Origin: Pseudolabrys sp.
GTDB lineage: Bacteria > Pseudomonadota > Alphaproteobacteria > Rhizobiales > Xanthobacteraceae
Assembly: GCA_030684935.1 (NCBI GenBank)
Contig: JAUXXH010000051.1
Coordinates: forward strand, 1-64,000
Reading direction: 5' to 3'
DNA: 64,000 nt
A program made the translations under genes and the position numbers. Position 1 is the first letter of the stretch. Each line of letters begins with the position of its first letter. Shown one piece after another: positions 1 through 11,405 of this stretch. Under the pieces are notes generated by a model. That model had not been told where the DNA came from. It searched no databases and saw only the letters and a program-made list of their open reading frames with translations.

Positions 1-45
1 ACAATGAGGAACGCCCCCATGGGGCGATCGGCAACAAGCCGCCGA

Positions 46-678
46 TTACGTTGCTGAATCACGATGGCGCAGCCAGCCCGCCATGGTGAAAGAGCCGAAA
101 AACTCTACCCGCCGGCGATCCAAAGTTCGGACCCAGAGCAAACGAATATCGTACAGCAAATTCTTCTGATCTAAATTCCATACTCTCCGTGAAACACTCA
201 CGAGCGCACGATCAATCTCACGCAATGCAGGCCACTTCGGCAATTGAACCGCAATCTCTTCAGGCACTGCGCGACTAAGAACCTGTCGAGTGTACTGGCC
301 TGTCAAACCCTTGTTATATCGCTCGATTCCAACTGTTTGCTCTATGATTACGGCAAACGCCGGGTCCGCTGAGCTATCACGCAGCATGTGAACTGAGCTT
401 TCGGCCGGGCCCGCCCGCAATAATAGTTTCCTGATTAAGCTGTCAGTCGCTAAACGTTCGCTCGCCTGACTTTCGCGTTCGAAGAAGTTGAGCACGAATT
501 TTCCACCGGCTACGCAAATTCCGGCCGCAAAGGCCCATTCCCAATTCCCGTAGCCTTGAAAAAGAAAAATGGCCTGCTGTGTCGCCAGAACACATACAGC
601 AGCCCAGAATAACCAGTATCCTGAAATCAAAACTCTTTCGTTCCAATTCAATTGGTTTACCTTTTTTCCTAAATTCAA
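46..678 (-). CDS. Hypothetical two-TM membrane protein
   Basis: A 210-residue protein that I do not recognise. Residues about 18-38 and 48-64 are hydrophobic and look like two membrane helices; a soluble, charged domain of about 140 residues follows, with several Arg-rich stretches near the C-terminus. The N-terminus is short and basic, so the C-terminal domain is probably cytoplasmic (inference). Base composition is lower in GC (roughly 45-50% in sampled lines) than the genes from purH onward, and the gene stands alone at the window edge, which suggests an acquired or poorly conserved gene. The ATG at 678 gives the longest frame and keeps both helices. No catalytic motif is visible, so no function is proposed. 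Confidence 0.55.
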   Translation of the reverse strand: MNLGKKVNQLNWNERVLISGYWLFWAAVCVLATQQAIFLFQGYGNWEWAFAAGICVAGGKFVLNFFERESQASERLATDSLIRKLLLRAGPAESSVHMLRDSSADPAFAVIIEQTVGIERYNKGLTGQYTRQVLSRAVPEEIAVQLPKWPALREIDRALVSVSRRVWNLDQKNLLYDIRLLWVRTLDRRRVEFFGSFTMAGWLRHRDSAT

Positions 679-1177
679 TTCATCTGGAAAGGCTTAGTAT
701 TCCCCTGCGTCGCAGAGTCGCTAACTGGAACGAACTTCGTGAAGCAGCGCCACGTCTCCGCTTGGGATTCAGATACAATGTTCACCGTGGCAACCTTTCT
801 CGACGTAGGTTTGAGGGAAACCAGAGAAAGGAAGTCGATGTTTCGAAAGTATCGTATTCAGCCCATCATGCATACTCACTCCAGCCATGCCTTACTTGAG
901 ATCCACGACGCAGTCTCGGAGTCAGAAGAAGCCGCGGCGAGGACACTCGGCGACCCTCATGGACGACCCGACTTGTGGGCGATGGTTTGGAGCGTGGACC
1001 TAGGAAGGGCTTGGCTGTTTGATGGTATGGGCCGAGTTACAGTGGTCCAGGACATTCGGCCGCGATGGGGACGTCTCTCGTCCTCATAACTAAGGGAACA
1101 TGATCCTTGTGGACGCCCTCGGCAGATCCCACGCGGCCAATACCCATCGGCCCGCCTCCTATGGTAGCCCCTAGACC
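679..1177. other. 499-bp stretch with no supported gene
   Basis: Several overlapping frames are open here, the longest on the plus strand at 739-1089 (116 residues), but none has a clear ribosome binding site, a recognisable motif or convincing codon use. GC rises from left to right and the purH promoter should lie near the right end. I see no tRNA, repeat or hairpin with a T-tract. It may hold a decayed gene. Confidence 0.4.
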
Positions 1178-2770
<1,593 letters not shown>

Positions 2771-2776
2771 TTGCTG

Positions 2777-2905
2777 CTTATCCCTCCCCTGAAAGGGGAG
2801 GGTCCGGCGCGGAGCGCCGGGGGTGGGGTCATCGTCAAAGACACCCCCACCCGACGGCTCGCTCCGCTCGCCGCCACCCTCCCCCGCAAGCGGGGGAGGG
2901 ATAAG
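2777..2905. repeat. Palindromic intergenic repeat, family A (full copy)
   Basis: A 129-bp near-symmetrical element between the convergent purH and gdhZ genes. It opens with CTTATCCCTCCCC, contains two internal hairpins (2782-2802 and around 2876-2900) and closes with the reverse complement GGAGGGATAAG. A half-length relative lies at 36870-36900. It may form a structure acting as a bidirectional terminator or RNA-end stabiliser (inference). Elements of this style are common between genes in rhizobial genomes. Confidence 0.75.
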
Positions 2906-2910
2906 AAGAA

Positions 2911-5900
2911 TCACTCCCTCGCCAAATCCCCCAGCAAACTCGCCGCCACCGACAGCTTCGACACCGTCAGACCCGAGCCGGCGATGTCGTGGATCGAGGC
3001 GCGGATGCGCTCGACCTCGGCCTGCCGCGGCTTGACCCAGGCCTCGACCGCCCCGGCGCCGGCCGCGCCGTTGCCGACCATGGCCGCGGTGATGCGCCGC
3101 TCGGCATCGCCAATCGAATCCAGCGCGCGGTCGAGCGCCAGCCGGTCGAAGTAATCCGACACGGCAATGCCCGGCACCGCGGCGGCGACGCGGTCGAGCT
3201 GGAAATAGGCTTCATTGGCGAAATAGGTCGCCGCCACCTCCGCCACCGGCTTCTTGGCGCGGTCCGCCACCCACACGATATCGGTCGCGGCCGCGAGCGG
3301 CGGCAGGCTGGCGATGCGCCGCGCCAGATCGTCCGGCACGCCGGCCTTGGTCAGTTCCGCCACCCGCGCAGCGCGCGCCTCCTGCGCCTGCTTCGACAGC
3401 GCGGTGTCGAGCGCCGCTTCGACTTCGGCGATGCCGTCGCGGTAATGCGCCACGATGGTTTCAAGCCCCAGTGTCAGATCGACATTGCGCAGGAACCAGA
3501 CCAGGCGGTCGAGCAGCAGGTCGCGCACCGCGGCGTAGAGGTCGAGCTGGGTTTTACCCGACACCTTGTTGTCGAGGCCGTCGATGGCGGTGTTGAGCGC
3601 CACCATGTCGTAGCTCTGGCGCACCGCGGCGAAGGCCGCTGCGATCGACGCCGAAGTGGCGCCGGTCTGGTCGCCGATCCGCACGATCAGCGTGGCGCCG
3701 CCCCGGTTGATCATCGAGTTGGTCAGCTGCGTGGCAATGATCTCGCGGCGCAGCCGGTGTCCGTCGAGCGCGTCCTGATAACGCTCCGATATCTCCTTCG
3801 GGAAATAGCGGTTCAGTTCGCGGCCGAGATAGGGATCGTCCGGCACATCCGAGTCGAGCAGTTCGCTGTAGAGCGTCAGCTTGGCGTAGGCCAGCAGCAC
3901 CGCCAGCTCCGGCCGCGTCAGCGGTTCGTTGCGCTGGCGCCGGTCGGCCAGCATCACTTCGTCCGGCAGATATTCGACCGCACGGTCGAGCAGGCCGCGC
4001 TTTTCCAGAATCTGCATCAGCCGCTGCTGGAACCCGAGGTCCTCCAGGCCGCGCCGCTGCGCCAGCGAGAGCGCCAGCGACTGCTGGTAGTTGTTGCGCA
4101 GCACCAGCCGCGCCACTTCGCCGGTCATGTCGGCCAGCAGCGTATTGCGGTCGTCGAGGCTCAGCGCGCCGGACTGCAGCAGCGGGCTCAGCGCCACCTT
4201 GATGTTGACCTCGACGTCGGAGGTGTTGACGCCCGCCGAATTGTCGATGGCGTCGGTGTTCAGCCGGACCCCGGACAGCGCCGCCTCGATGCGGCCGCGT
4301 TGGGTCATGCCGAGATTGGCGCCTTCGCCGATCACCTTGCAATTGAGTTGCGCGCCGGTGATGCGGATGGGGTCGTTGGCGCGGTCGCCGGCCATCTCGT
4401 CGGTCTCGGTGGCAGCGCGGACATAGGTGCCGATGCCGCCGAAGAACAGCAGATCGACCTTGGCGGTCAGGATCGCCTTCATCAGCGCCTGCGGCGTCAA
4501 GCTGTCGCCGACGCCGAACAGCTTCTGCGCTTGCGGCGACAGCCGGATTTCCTTCGAGCTGCGCGGATAGACGCCGCCGCCTTGCGAGATCAGATCCTTG
4601 TTGTAGTCCTGCCAGCTCGAGCGCGGCAGCGCGAACAGCCGCTGCCGCTCGGCAAAGCTCGACTTCGGATCGGGCTCCGGATCGATGAAGATGTCGCGGT
4701 GGTCGAAGGCCGCCACCAGCTTGATGGTATCCTCGCGCAACATGCCGTTGCCGAACACGTCGCCCGACATGTCACCGACGCCGACGACCGTGAACGGCGT
4801 CTCCTGGATGTTGACGTCCAATTCGCGGAAATGCCGCTTCACCGATTCCCAGGCGCCGCGCGCGGTGATGCCCATCACCTTGTGGTCGTAGCCGGCCGAA
4901 CCGCCGGAGGCGAAAGCATCGCCCAGCCAGAAGCCGTGCTCAGCGGAAATGCCGTTGGCGATGTCGGAGAAGGTGGCGGTGCCCTTGTCGGCCGCGACCA
5001 CCAGATAGGGATCGTCGCCCTCGTGCCGCACCACCGCATCGGGCGGCACGATCGCGCCGTCGGGGGCGATGTTGTCGGTAATGTCGAGCAGCGTCGAGAT
5101 GAACAATTTGTAGGTGGCGATGCCTTCGGCCTGCACCTCGTCGCGCGAGGCGCCCTTGGGCATCAGCTTGGGCACAAAGCCGCCTTTGGCGCCGACCGGC
5201 ACGATGACGGCGTTCTTGACCTGCTGCGCCTTCACCAGGCCGAGAATCTCGGTGCGGAAATCCTGCGGCCGGTCGGACCAGCGAATGCCGCCGCGCGCCA
5301 CCTTGCCGAAGCGCATGTGCACGCCTTCGACTCGCGGCGAATAGACGAAAATCTCGTACAGCGGCCGCGGCAGCGGCACGTCGCTGAGCTTGCCGCTGGC
5401 AAACTTGATGGCGATCAGCGGTTTGACGTGGCCGCCTTTGTCGGTCTGGAAGAAGTTGGTGCGGATCGCCGACTGCACGGCATTGACGAAGTGACGAAGG
5501 ATGCGGTCTTCGTCGAGACTGGCGACCTCTTCCAGCGCCGCGTCGACGCGCGCGGCGATGTCCTTCTGCCGGGCGTCACGGTCGGCGGCGGCTTCGGGCC
5601 GCGGATCGAAGCGGGCGTGAAACAGCTCGACCACGTCGGCGGCGATACCGGAATGCTTGACCAGCGTCGCCCACATGTAGTCCTGCGAATAGGGCACGCG
5701 GATCTGGCGCAGGAACCGCGACAGCGTGCGGATCAATGCCACATCGCGCCACGCCAGACCGCCGGCCAGCGTCAATGCGTTGTAGCCGTCGCTTTCGGCC
5801 TGGCCGCGCATCACCATCAGGAAAGCCGCTTCCAGCCGCGCCTGGCTTTCGTCGAGATCGATGGCGCCGCCGTCGCTGCGCTCCAACAGCATGTCGTGGA

Positions 5901-7722
5901 ACCAGGTCGTCTGTCCGTCACCGGAAGGATCGATCTGGTAGCTGCGCTCCTCGACGACACGGAAACCCATGTTTTCCAGTACAGGAACGCGCTCCGACAA
6001 CGGCAACGGCCGTCCCAGGCTCCACACTTTCAAGCCGACCGCCCGCTGCTCTTCCTCACTCCGGTGATAGAAGTCGACGCCCAGCGGACGCTGTTCGCTC
6101 AGGCCTTCGATGATGCGAATGTCGCCGGCGGCGACGGCGGGCGAATAGGTATCGTGGAAGCCGACCGAAAACGCATTTCGGTAGCGGGCGAGCAGTTCCT
6201 GCGTTTTGTCCGGCGCATTGTTCAAGGCGAGCGCATCGCCCAGCCCGTCGGTCCAGCTGCGCACGATGGCAGCGATCTCGGTCTCAAGCGTGGCGCGTTC
6301 GACCTCGGGGGTCAAACCGTCGGAGCGGCCGATGATGAAGTGCACCCGCACCAGCGGGCCTTCCGGGAAGAACGGATAATAGGCCGACACCCGGCCCTTG
6401 AAGGCGCCGGCGAGATATTCGCCGATCCTGACACGGATGGCGCTGTCGTAGCGCTCGCGCGGCACGAACACCAGAACCGACACGAAACGGTCAAACCGGT
6501 CGCGCCGCGCCAGCACGCGCACGCGTGGCCGTTCGTCGAGTTGCAGGATCGCCAACGCGAAATCGTAGAGCGTGTCCTCATCGATCTGGAACAGTTCGTC
6601 GCGCGGATACTGCTCCAGCACATTGGCCAGCGACTTGCCGGAATGGCTGCCGGCATTGAACCCGGCACGCTGCTCGATGGCGGCGATCTTGCGCCGCAGA
6701 TAGGGAATGCCGTGGGCATTGCGGGTATAGGCGGTCGAGGTGAACAGACCGACGATGCGGAATTCGCCAACCAGGTTGCCGGCGGCGTCGAAACGCTTGA
6801 CGCCGACATAATCGAGATGCACGCGGCGGTGCACCCGCGCATAGACGTTGCCCTTGGACACGATCAGCAGCCGCGGTTCGTTCAGGAACGCCATGATCTC
6901 TGGCGTAAACTCCAGCAGATCGTCGCCGCGCCTGAGCACGCGCATGTCATGCGAGCGCATGATGCCGAAGCCGCTGTGGAAGTCGGGCGTCAGGCCGTGG
7001 CCGTCGACGGTGTAGTCGCGCAGGCCGAGGAACGTGAAGTTGTCCGCCAGCAGCCATTGCAGGAACTGGATCACCTCGGCGATTTCTTCCACCGGCAGCG
7101 GCGGCGGGTTGGTTTGCAGCTCGGCAACCACCGCGCCGACGCGCTCCAGCATCGGCCGCCAGTCGGCCACCGCGATCCGGACCTCGCCCAGCACCGTCTC
7201 AAGGCTGCGGACGATCGCGACCCGCGTCGCCTCGTCGTCAATCGGCGCGATATGGATGTGGATGTAGCTTTCGCGAGCGCCGGAGGCATCGGGGACGCCG
7301 ACTGCCAGCAACGGACCTCCATCGCGGCGGACGCCGAACACGGGATGCGCCACCAGCCGCACGTCAAGCCTGCGTTCGGCCAGTTCACTCATCACCGAGT
7401 CGACCAGGAACGGCATGTCGTCGTTGACGATCTCGATCACCGAGACCTTGCCCTCGCCGGCGCCGCCGAGCGCGACGGTGTCGCAGCGCAGCTTTGCTGC
7501 ATTCGGCTGCCGGTCTTTCAGAAAATCGTAGGCGCGCTCGGCCAGCACGGCGAGATCGGCGGCGCTGTAGCGCACCACGTCTTCCGGCACGGTGTGACCG
7601 AACAGCTGCGCGACGAAGCCGCGCGGCATCTCGGGCCGGCGGCTGGCGAGGTCGGCGCCGGCATCCTCGATGACCGCATGGCGGGCGGAAGTGTCGTCGC
7701 GGACGGTGCGTTCGAGCATCAA
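2911..7722 (-). CDS. gdhZ: NAD-dependent glutamate dehydrogenase, large (180-kDa class)
   Basis: Oxidatively deaminates glutamate to 2-oxoglutarate with NAD, mainly catabolic, in the cytoplasm. At 1603 residues it matches the very large bacterial GDH class (Caulobacter GdhZ, Pseudomonas GdhB), which has long N-terminal regulatory regions, a central catalytic domain and a C-terminal extension. Visible landmarks are AVIVPVGAKGGFVPK near residue 840 (substrate-binding lysine region) and the dinucleotide-domain segment GEGANLGMTQRGRIE near 1134. The ATG at 7722 gives a normal N-terminus. It is monocistronic, divergent from the AhpD-like gene across 238 bp. Caulobacter GdhZ also links glutamate metabolism to FtsZ; whether that holds here cannot be read from sequence. 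A 1607-residue antisense open frame covers the gene and is a shadow. Confidence 0.96.
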   Translation of the reverse strand: MMLERTVRDDTSARHAVIEDAGADLASRRPEMPRGFVAQLFGHTVPEDVVRYSAADLAVLAERAYDFLKDRQPNAAKLRCDTVALGGAGEGKVSVIEIVNDDMPFLVDSVMSELAERRLDVRLVAHPVFGVRRDGGPLLAVGVPDASGARESYIHIHIAPIDDEATRVAIVRSLETVLGEVRIAVADWRPMLERVGAVVAELQTNPPPLPVEEIAEVIQFLQWLLADNFTFLGLRDYTVDGHGLTPDFHSGFGIMRSHDMRVLRRGDDLLEFTPEIMAFLNEPRLLIVSKGNVYARVHRRVHLDYVGVKRFDAAGNLVGEFRIVGLFTSTAYTRNAHGIPYLRRKIAAIEQRAGFNAGSHSGKSLANVLEQYPRDELFQIDEDTLYDFALAILQLDERPRVRVLARRDRFDRFVSVLVFVPRERYDSAIRVRIGEYLAGAFKGRVSAYYPFFPEGPLVRVHFIIGRSDGLTPEVERATLETEIAAIVRSWTDGLGDALALNNAPDKTQELLARYRNAFSVGFHDTYSPAVAAGDIRIIEGLSEQRPLGVDFYHRSEEEQRAVGLKVWSLGRPLPLSERVPVLENMGFRVVEERSYQIDPSGDGQTTWFHDMLLERSDGGAIDLDESQARLEAAFLMVMRGQAESDGYNALTLAGGLAWRDVALIRTLSRFLRQIRVPYSQDYMWATLVKHSGIAADVVELFHARFDPRPEAAADRDARQKDIAARVDAALEEVASLDEDRILRHFVNAVQSAIRTNFFQTDKGGHVKPLIAIKFASGKLSDVPLPRPLYEIFVYSPRVEGVHMRFGKVARGGIRWSDRPQDFRTEILGLVKAQQVKNAVIVPVGAKGGFVPKLMPKGASRDEVQAEGIATYKLFISTLLDITDNIAPDGAIVPPDAVVRHEGDDPYLVVAADKGTATFSDIANGISAEHGFWLGDAFASGGSAGYDHKVMGITARGAWESVKRHFRELDVNIQETPFTVVGVGDMSGDVFGNGMLREDTIKLVAAFDHRDIFIDPEPDPKSSFAERQRLFALPRSSWQDYNKDLISQGGGVYPRSSKEIRLSPQAQKLFGVGDSLTPQALMKAILTAKVDLLFFGGIGTYVRAATETDEMAGDRANDPIRITGAQLNCKVIGEGANLGMTQRGRIEAALSGVRLNTDAIDNSAGVNTSDVEVNIKVALSPLLQSGALSLDDRNTLLADMTGEVARLVLRNNYQQSLALSLAQRRGLEDLGFQQRLMQILEKRGLLDRAVEYLPDEVMLADRRQRNEPLTRPELAVLLAYAKLTLYSELLDSDVPDDPYLGRELNRYFPKEISERYQDALDGHRLRREIIATQLTNSMINRGGATLIVRIGDQTGATSASIAAAFAAVRQSYDMVALNTAIDGLDNKVSGKTQLDLYAAVRDLLLDRLVWFLRNVDLTLGLETIVAHYRDGIAEVEAALDTALSKQAQEARAARVAELTKAGVPDDLARRIASLPPLAAATDIVWVADRAKKPVAEVAATYFANEAYFQLDRVAAAVPGIAVSDYFDRLALDRALDSIGDAERRITAAMVGNGAAGAGAVEAWVKPRQAEVERIRASIHDIAGSGLTVSKLSVAASLLGDLARE

Positions 7723-7960
7723 GAACCTCGCGCAGTGAGAGAATCGGTCGAGGCGGAAGGGGAGTTTTCACTTTCCGCCGCCGTCCGTCGAGATCAAGGC
7801 AGCATTTATTGACGTTGCCGTGACGGGGCTCGGGCGGTCCCGCCTGTGCAGACCCTAACCGGCTGAGGGAAAAGGCGAAAGCAGGGCCCCAGTGGATATC
7901 GCCGCGAACCCTGCTGTTGTACACTGGCGGCGCGGGGCAAGAACAACACAGGGGCGGGGA

Positions 7961-8641
7961 ATGGCCAGGGCGAACAAGTCGAACAAGCCGGCCAAGACGG
8001 CTGCGAAGGCGACGGCTGCGCGGAAAGCCGATAATTTGGCGAGGCATGCGCCGCCGAAATCGTCCCCGTCAGGCCCGGACGATACGCCGGTGATCGCGCT
8101 CAGCCTGCCGGCGGCGAAACTGTCGCCGGCCATGACTGCCTATTTCAAGAAATGCCAGGACAAGCTCGGCTTCGTGCCGAATGTTCTCGTCGCTTATGCT
8201 TTCGACAATACGAAACTTGAAACCTTCGTCGCCCTGTACAACGATCTCATGCTGGGCGAGAGCGGGCTGAGCAAACTCGAGCGCGAAATGATCGCGGTCG
8301 CGGTGTCGTCGCAGAACCGCTGTTACTACTGCCTGACCGCGCACGGCGCGGCGGTGCGTCAATATGCCGGCAACCCGGTGCTCGGCGAGCAGATGGTGAT
8401 GAATTACCGCGTGGCGCGCATTTCCAGACGCCAGCGGGCGATGCTCGATTTTGCGGTCAAGCTGACCGCGTCGCCCGGGAGCGTAGAAGAAGCCGACCGC
8501 GAACGGCTGCGCCGCGCCGGGTTTTCCGACCGCGACATCTGGGACATTGCCGCCGTCGCCGGATTCTTCAACATGTCGAACCGCATTGCCAGCGCCACCG
8601 ACATGCGGCCCAATACAGTGTATCACGGCCAGGCGCGTTAA
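7961..8641 (+). CDS. AhpD-family peroxidase-related enzyme
   Basis: A 226-residue protein of the carboxymuconolactone decarboxylase / alkylhydroperoxidase (AhpD) superfamily. The redox pair CYYC lies near residues 120-123 in NRCYYCLTAHG, the usual AhpD-like CxxC with a following His, and the rest resembles 'peroxidase-related enzyme' members. The N-terminus is a Lys/Ala-rich tail of about 40 residues that the family usually lacks. I chose ATG 7961 because GGGGCGGGGA sits just upstream; a GTG at 7892 would extend the frame without a good ribosome site. It is divergent from gdhZ and 44 bp upstream of ggt, so it may be cotranscribed with ggt; a role in peroxide or thiol metabolism fits but is inferred. 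Confidence 0.85.
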   Translation: MARANKSNKPAKTAAKATAARKADNLARHAPPKSSPSGPDDTPVIALSLPAAKLSPAMTAYFKKCQDKLGFVPNVLVAYAFDNTKLETFVALYNDLMLGESGLSKLEREMIAVAVSSQNRCYYCLTAHGAAVRQYAGNPVLGEQMVMNYRVARISRRQRAMLDFAVKLTASPGSVEEADRERLRRAGFSDRDIWDIAAVAGFFNMSNRIASATDMRPNTVYHGQAR

Positions 8642-8685
8642 CCGTTGCCGTCGCAGGCGGGGACGACAGCAGGAGTTCTTCCGGC

Positions 8686-10434
8686 ATGACTGTCATCGCC
8701 CGATTCGCGTCGATCACCCTCGCCGCTCTGTTCAGTACCGGCGCGCTGGCGCAGTCACAACCGCAGCTCGACTCGGCGCTCGCCGCAATTCCGCCGGCGC
8801 AGTCGGTTCATGCGCGCGGCGCCATGGTGGTGGCGCAGGAGAGCGCCGCCGCCCGTATCGGCGTCAGCATTCTCGACCGCGGCGGCAATGCGGTGGACGC
8901 CGCGGTCGCGGTCGGCTTCGCGCTGGCGGTGACCTATCCGCGCGCCGGCAATCTCGGCGGCGGCGGATTCATGGTGATCCATCTCGCCAAGGGCAATCGG
9001 AACATCGCCATCGACTACCGCGAGACCGCACCGAAGGCCGCGACCCCTACGATGTTCCTTGATGACAAAGGCGACCCCGATCCGGCGAAGTCGCGCGACA
9101 GCGCGCTGTCGGTCGGCGTGCCCGGCACGGTGGCTGGGCTGGCGCTGGCGCACCAGAAGTACGGTTCAGGCCAACTGACGCTGGCCGAACTGATCGCGCC
9201 GGCGATCAACCTCGCCCGCATGGGCTTCATCATCCGCGACGACCTGGCCGATTCGCTGCCGCGCGCCCGCGACCGGCTGGTGCGCTGGCCGTCGTCACGC
9301 GTGTTCATGAGGACCAGTACCGAAACCTTCGCCAATGGCGACCGCCTGATCCAGCCCGATCTCGCCGACACGTTGCGCGCCATTGCCGCCAGCGGCCCCG
9401 ACGCGTTCTATCAGGGCAGCATCGCCACAAGGATCGCCAACGCCGTCAAGCGCGCTGGCGGCATCATGACGGTCGACGATCTCAAATCCTACCGCGCCAT
9501 CGAGCGCCCGGTCGTGCGCGGGACCTATCGCGGCCACGACATCATCTCGATGCCGCCGCCCTCCTCCGGCGGCGTGCATCTGATCCAGATGCTCAACATT
9601 CTCGAAGGCGACGACCTCGCCAGTCTCGGCCGCGGCGCGCCGTCGCTACATTTGCTGATCGAGGCAATGAAGCGCGCCTATGCCGACCGCGCCTTGTTCA
9701 TGGGCGATCCCGACGCAGTGAAAATGCCGCTCGCGGGGCTGATGTCGAAGCCCTATGCCGAGGCCCTGCGCAAAAGCATCGGCGAGCGCGCCACGCCGGC
9801 CGCCGAATTGCGCGCCGGCAAACCGGCCGATTTCGAAGGCCGCAACACCACGCATTTCTCGGTCATCGACCGCGCCGGCAACGCGGTGTCGAACACCACG
9901 ACGCTCAACTTCTCCTTCGGCCTCGGCCTCGTCGCCGACGGCACCGGCGTGCTGCTCAACAACGAACTGGATGATTTCACCGCCAAGGAAGGCGCATCGA
10001 ACGCCTATGGCCTGGTCGGCTTTACCGCCAATCTGCCGGGTCCGGGCAAGCGCCCGCTGTCGTCAATGACGCCGACCATCGTGCTGAAGGATGGCAAGCC
10101 GTTCTTGGTCACCGGCTCGCCCGGCGGCAGCCGCATCATCACGACGGTGCTGCAGGTCATCAGCAATGTGATCGACTTCGGCATGCCGGTCGCCGACGCG
10201 GTGAGCGCGCCGCGCCTGCATCACCAGTGGCAGCCGGACGAAGTCTTTGTCGAACCCGGCTTCGACCCGGCGGTGCTCGATGCGCTGGCGGCGCTCGGGC
10301 ACACCATCACACCGACGCGCCCGGCCACCGCGGCGAATTCGATCGAAGTCGTTCCCAAGGCGGAGTTCGCGCCGCAACTGTATGCCGGCGCCGCCGACCG
10401 CCGCACGCGCGGGTCGCTGGCCGCGGGGTATTAA
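8686..10434 (+). CDS. ggt: Gamma-glutamyltransferase
   Basis: Periplasmic N-terminal nucleophile hydrolase that cleaves or transfers the gamma-glutamyl group of glutathione and related peptides. It is made as a 582-residue precursor, normal for the family. Residues 1-22 form a signal peptide ending in ALAQ. The autoprocessing and catalytic threonine lies in the NTTHFSV segment near residue 388, splitting the protein into large and small subunits. The glycine-rich NLGGGGFMV and the later GSPGGSRIITTV are standard ggt motifs. It follows the AhpD-like gene and converges on dsbB with only 15 bp between stop codons. Confidence 0.95.
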   Translation: MTVIARFASITLAALFSTGALAQSQPQLDSALAAIPPAQSVHARGAMVVAQESAAARIGVSILDRGGNAVDAAVAVGFALAVTYPRAGNLGGGGFMVIHLAKGNRNIAIDYRETAPKAATPTMFLDDKGDPDPAKSRDSALSVGVPGTVAGLALAHQKYGSGQLTLAELIAPAINLARMGFIIRDDLADSLPRARDRLVRWPSSRVFMRTSTETFANGDRLIQPDLADTLRAIAASGPDAFYQGSIATRIANAVKRAGGIMTVDDLKSYRAIERPVVRGTYRGHDIISMPPPSSGGVHLIQMLNILEGDDLASLGRGAPSLHLLIEAMKRAYADRALFMGDPDAVKMPLAGLMSKPYAEALRKSIGERATPAAELRAGKPADFEGRNTTHFSVIDRAGNAVSNTTTLNFSFGLGLVADGTGVLLNNELDDFTAKEGASNAYGLVGFTANLPGPGKRPLSSMTPTIVLKDGKPFLVTGSPGGSRIITTVLQVISNVIDFGMPVADAVSAPRLHHQWQPDEVFVEPGFDPAVLDALAALGHTITPTRPATAANSIEVVPKAEFAPQLYAGAADRRTRGSLAAGY

Positions 10435-10449
10435 GGACGGAGGCGCAAT

Positions 10450-11001
10450 TCAGCGCCCGCCTTGCAGCATCTCATACCGCACCGGATTGTCCGGGCAGAC
10501 ATCAAGGCCGCATTCCAGAAACGTCGCGGCGGCGTTGGCGGCGGTGATGACGATCATCAACCACACGGCGGCGACCGCGAAGGCCGGCGGCCGCTGCGCC
10601 GCGATCATGATTTCGAACTGGCGCTCGAACAGCATGACGATGGCGATCAGCGCGATGGCAGCGGCAAAGATGATCGCCGCCCACGAATAATAATGCAGGC
10701 CGAAGATGGCGGTGCCGTAGCCGGGGTCGCCCGGCATGATGTGCAGCATCACCTGGCGCAGCGCGATGCCGAAGCCGACCACCGCCGCCAGCAGGCTCAT
10801 CGCATAGTGCCGGGGCCGCGGGCCGAAGCGGATGTTGAGGATCGGCCCAACCGCCAGCGCCACGAACGCCACGCGTTGCAGCAGGCACAGCGGACACGGC
10901 AGTTCGCGGCGCATCACCTGGAAGCCGAAACCCATCAGCAGCACCGCCGCCAGCCCATAAAGCGCCAGCGCGTTAAGCAGGATGGCGGTGCGCGCGGTCA
11001 T
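10450..11001 (-). CDS. dsbB: Disulfide bond formation protein B (DsbB-like)
   Basis: Inner-membrane quinone reductase that reoxidises a DsbA-type periplasmic thiol oxidase. The 183-residue protein has four hydrophobic helices and both expected cysteine pairs: C36-P-L-C39 after the first helix, and C164/C169 (CGLDVC) in the second periplasmic loop. The CxxC is followed by LLQR, as in typical DsbB. It is transcribed after the 52-residue DUF5993-like gene, 9 bp upstream, which suggests a two-gene operon. No dsbA is in the window. Confidence 0.92.
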   Translation of the reverse strand: MTARTAILLNALALYGLAAVLLMGFGFQVMRRELPCPLCLLQRVAFVALAVGPILNIRFGPRPRHYAMSLLAAVVGFGIALRQVMLHIMPGDPGYGTAIFGLHYYSWAAIIFAAAIALIAIVMLFERQFEIMIAAQRPPAFAVAAVWLMIVITAANAAATFLECGLDVCPDNPVRYEMLQGGR

Positions 11002-11010
11002 GGTGGCGTC

Positions 11011-11169
11011 CTAGAACGACAGTTTCAGCGCGTCGGTGGCGTGATGGAAATAATCGGCCACCGTCAGCGCCAGCGCGACGGCGAACAGCGTGGCGGCGAG
11101 CAGGCGCGGCCCGAGCCACGCAGCCAGCATGGCCGCCAGAAACAGCGTGAAGAGGATGGCTTGGTCCAT
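11011..11169 (-). CDS. DUF5993-like small membrane protein, partner of dsbB
   Basis: A 52-residue protein with two closely spaced hydrophobic helices and the ending DYFHHATDALKLSF. This His-His-Ala-Thr-Asp and terminal LSF pattern matches, as I recall, the DUF5993 family of small proteins encoded next to dsbB. The frame is open further upstream to 11337, but that extension runs straight through the tRNA-Gly gene and is artefactual, so I chose ATG 11169. Its stop is 9 bp before the dsbB start, implying cotranscription and perhaps a shared membrane complex (inference). Function is unknown. Confidence 0.72.
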   Translation of the reverse strand: MDQAILFTLFLAAMLAAWLGPRLLAATLFAVALALTVADYFHHATDALKLSF

Positions 11170-11234
11170 GTCGCCCTCCGCCCCGGCCTCAAGGGCGGGA
11201 GGCAAGGACATATGCTGTCGAACGACAGAAAAAC

Positions 11235-11309
<75 letters not shown>

Positions 11310-11405
11310 ATCCGGTAGTACATTGACCGATCGACACGACCGGCCGCCAAGTCCGCTCCTATGCCAAATGCGCGGGCCCTTTGCAACCACGCAAAGCCGG
11401 GGACG

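Noticed and set aside
739-1089. A 116-residue plus-strand frame upstream of purH
   Set aside because: No ribosome site, no recognisable motif, and overlapping alternative frames of similar length.
2989-7812. A 1607-residue plus-strand frame covering the NAD-GDH gene
   Set aside because: It is the antisense mirror of a long GC-rich gene; the minus strand has full GDH motifs, and the plus product is Arg/His/Gln-rich without any family pattern.
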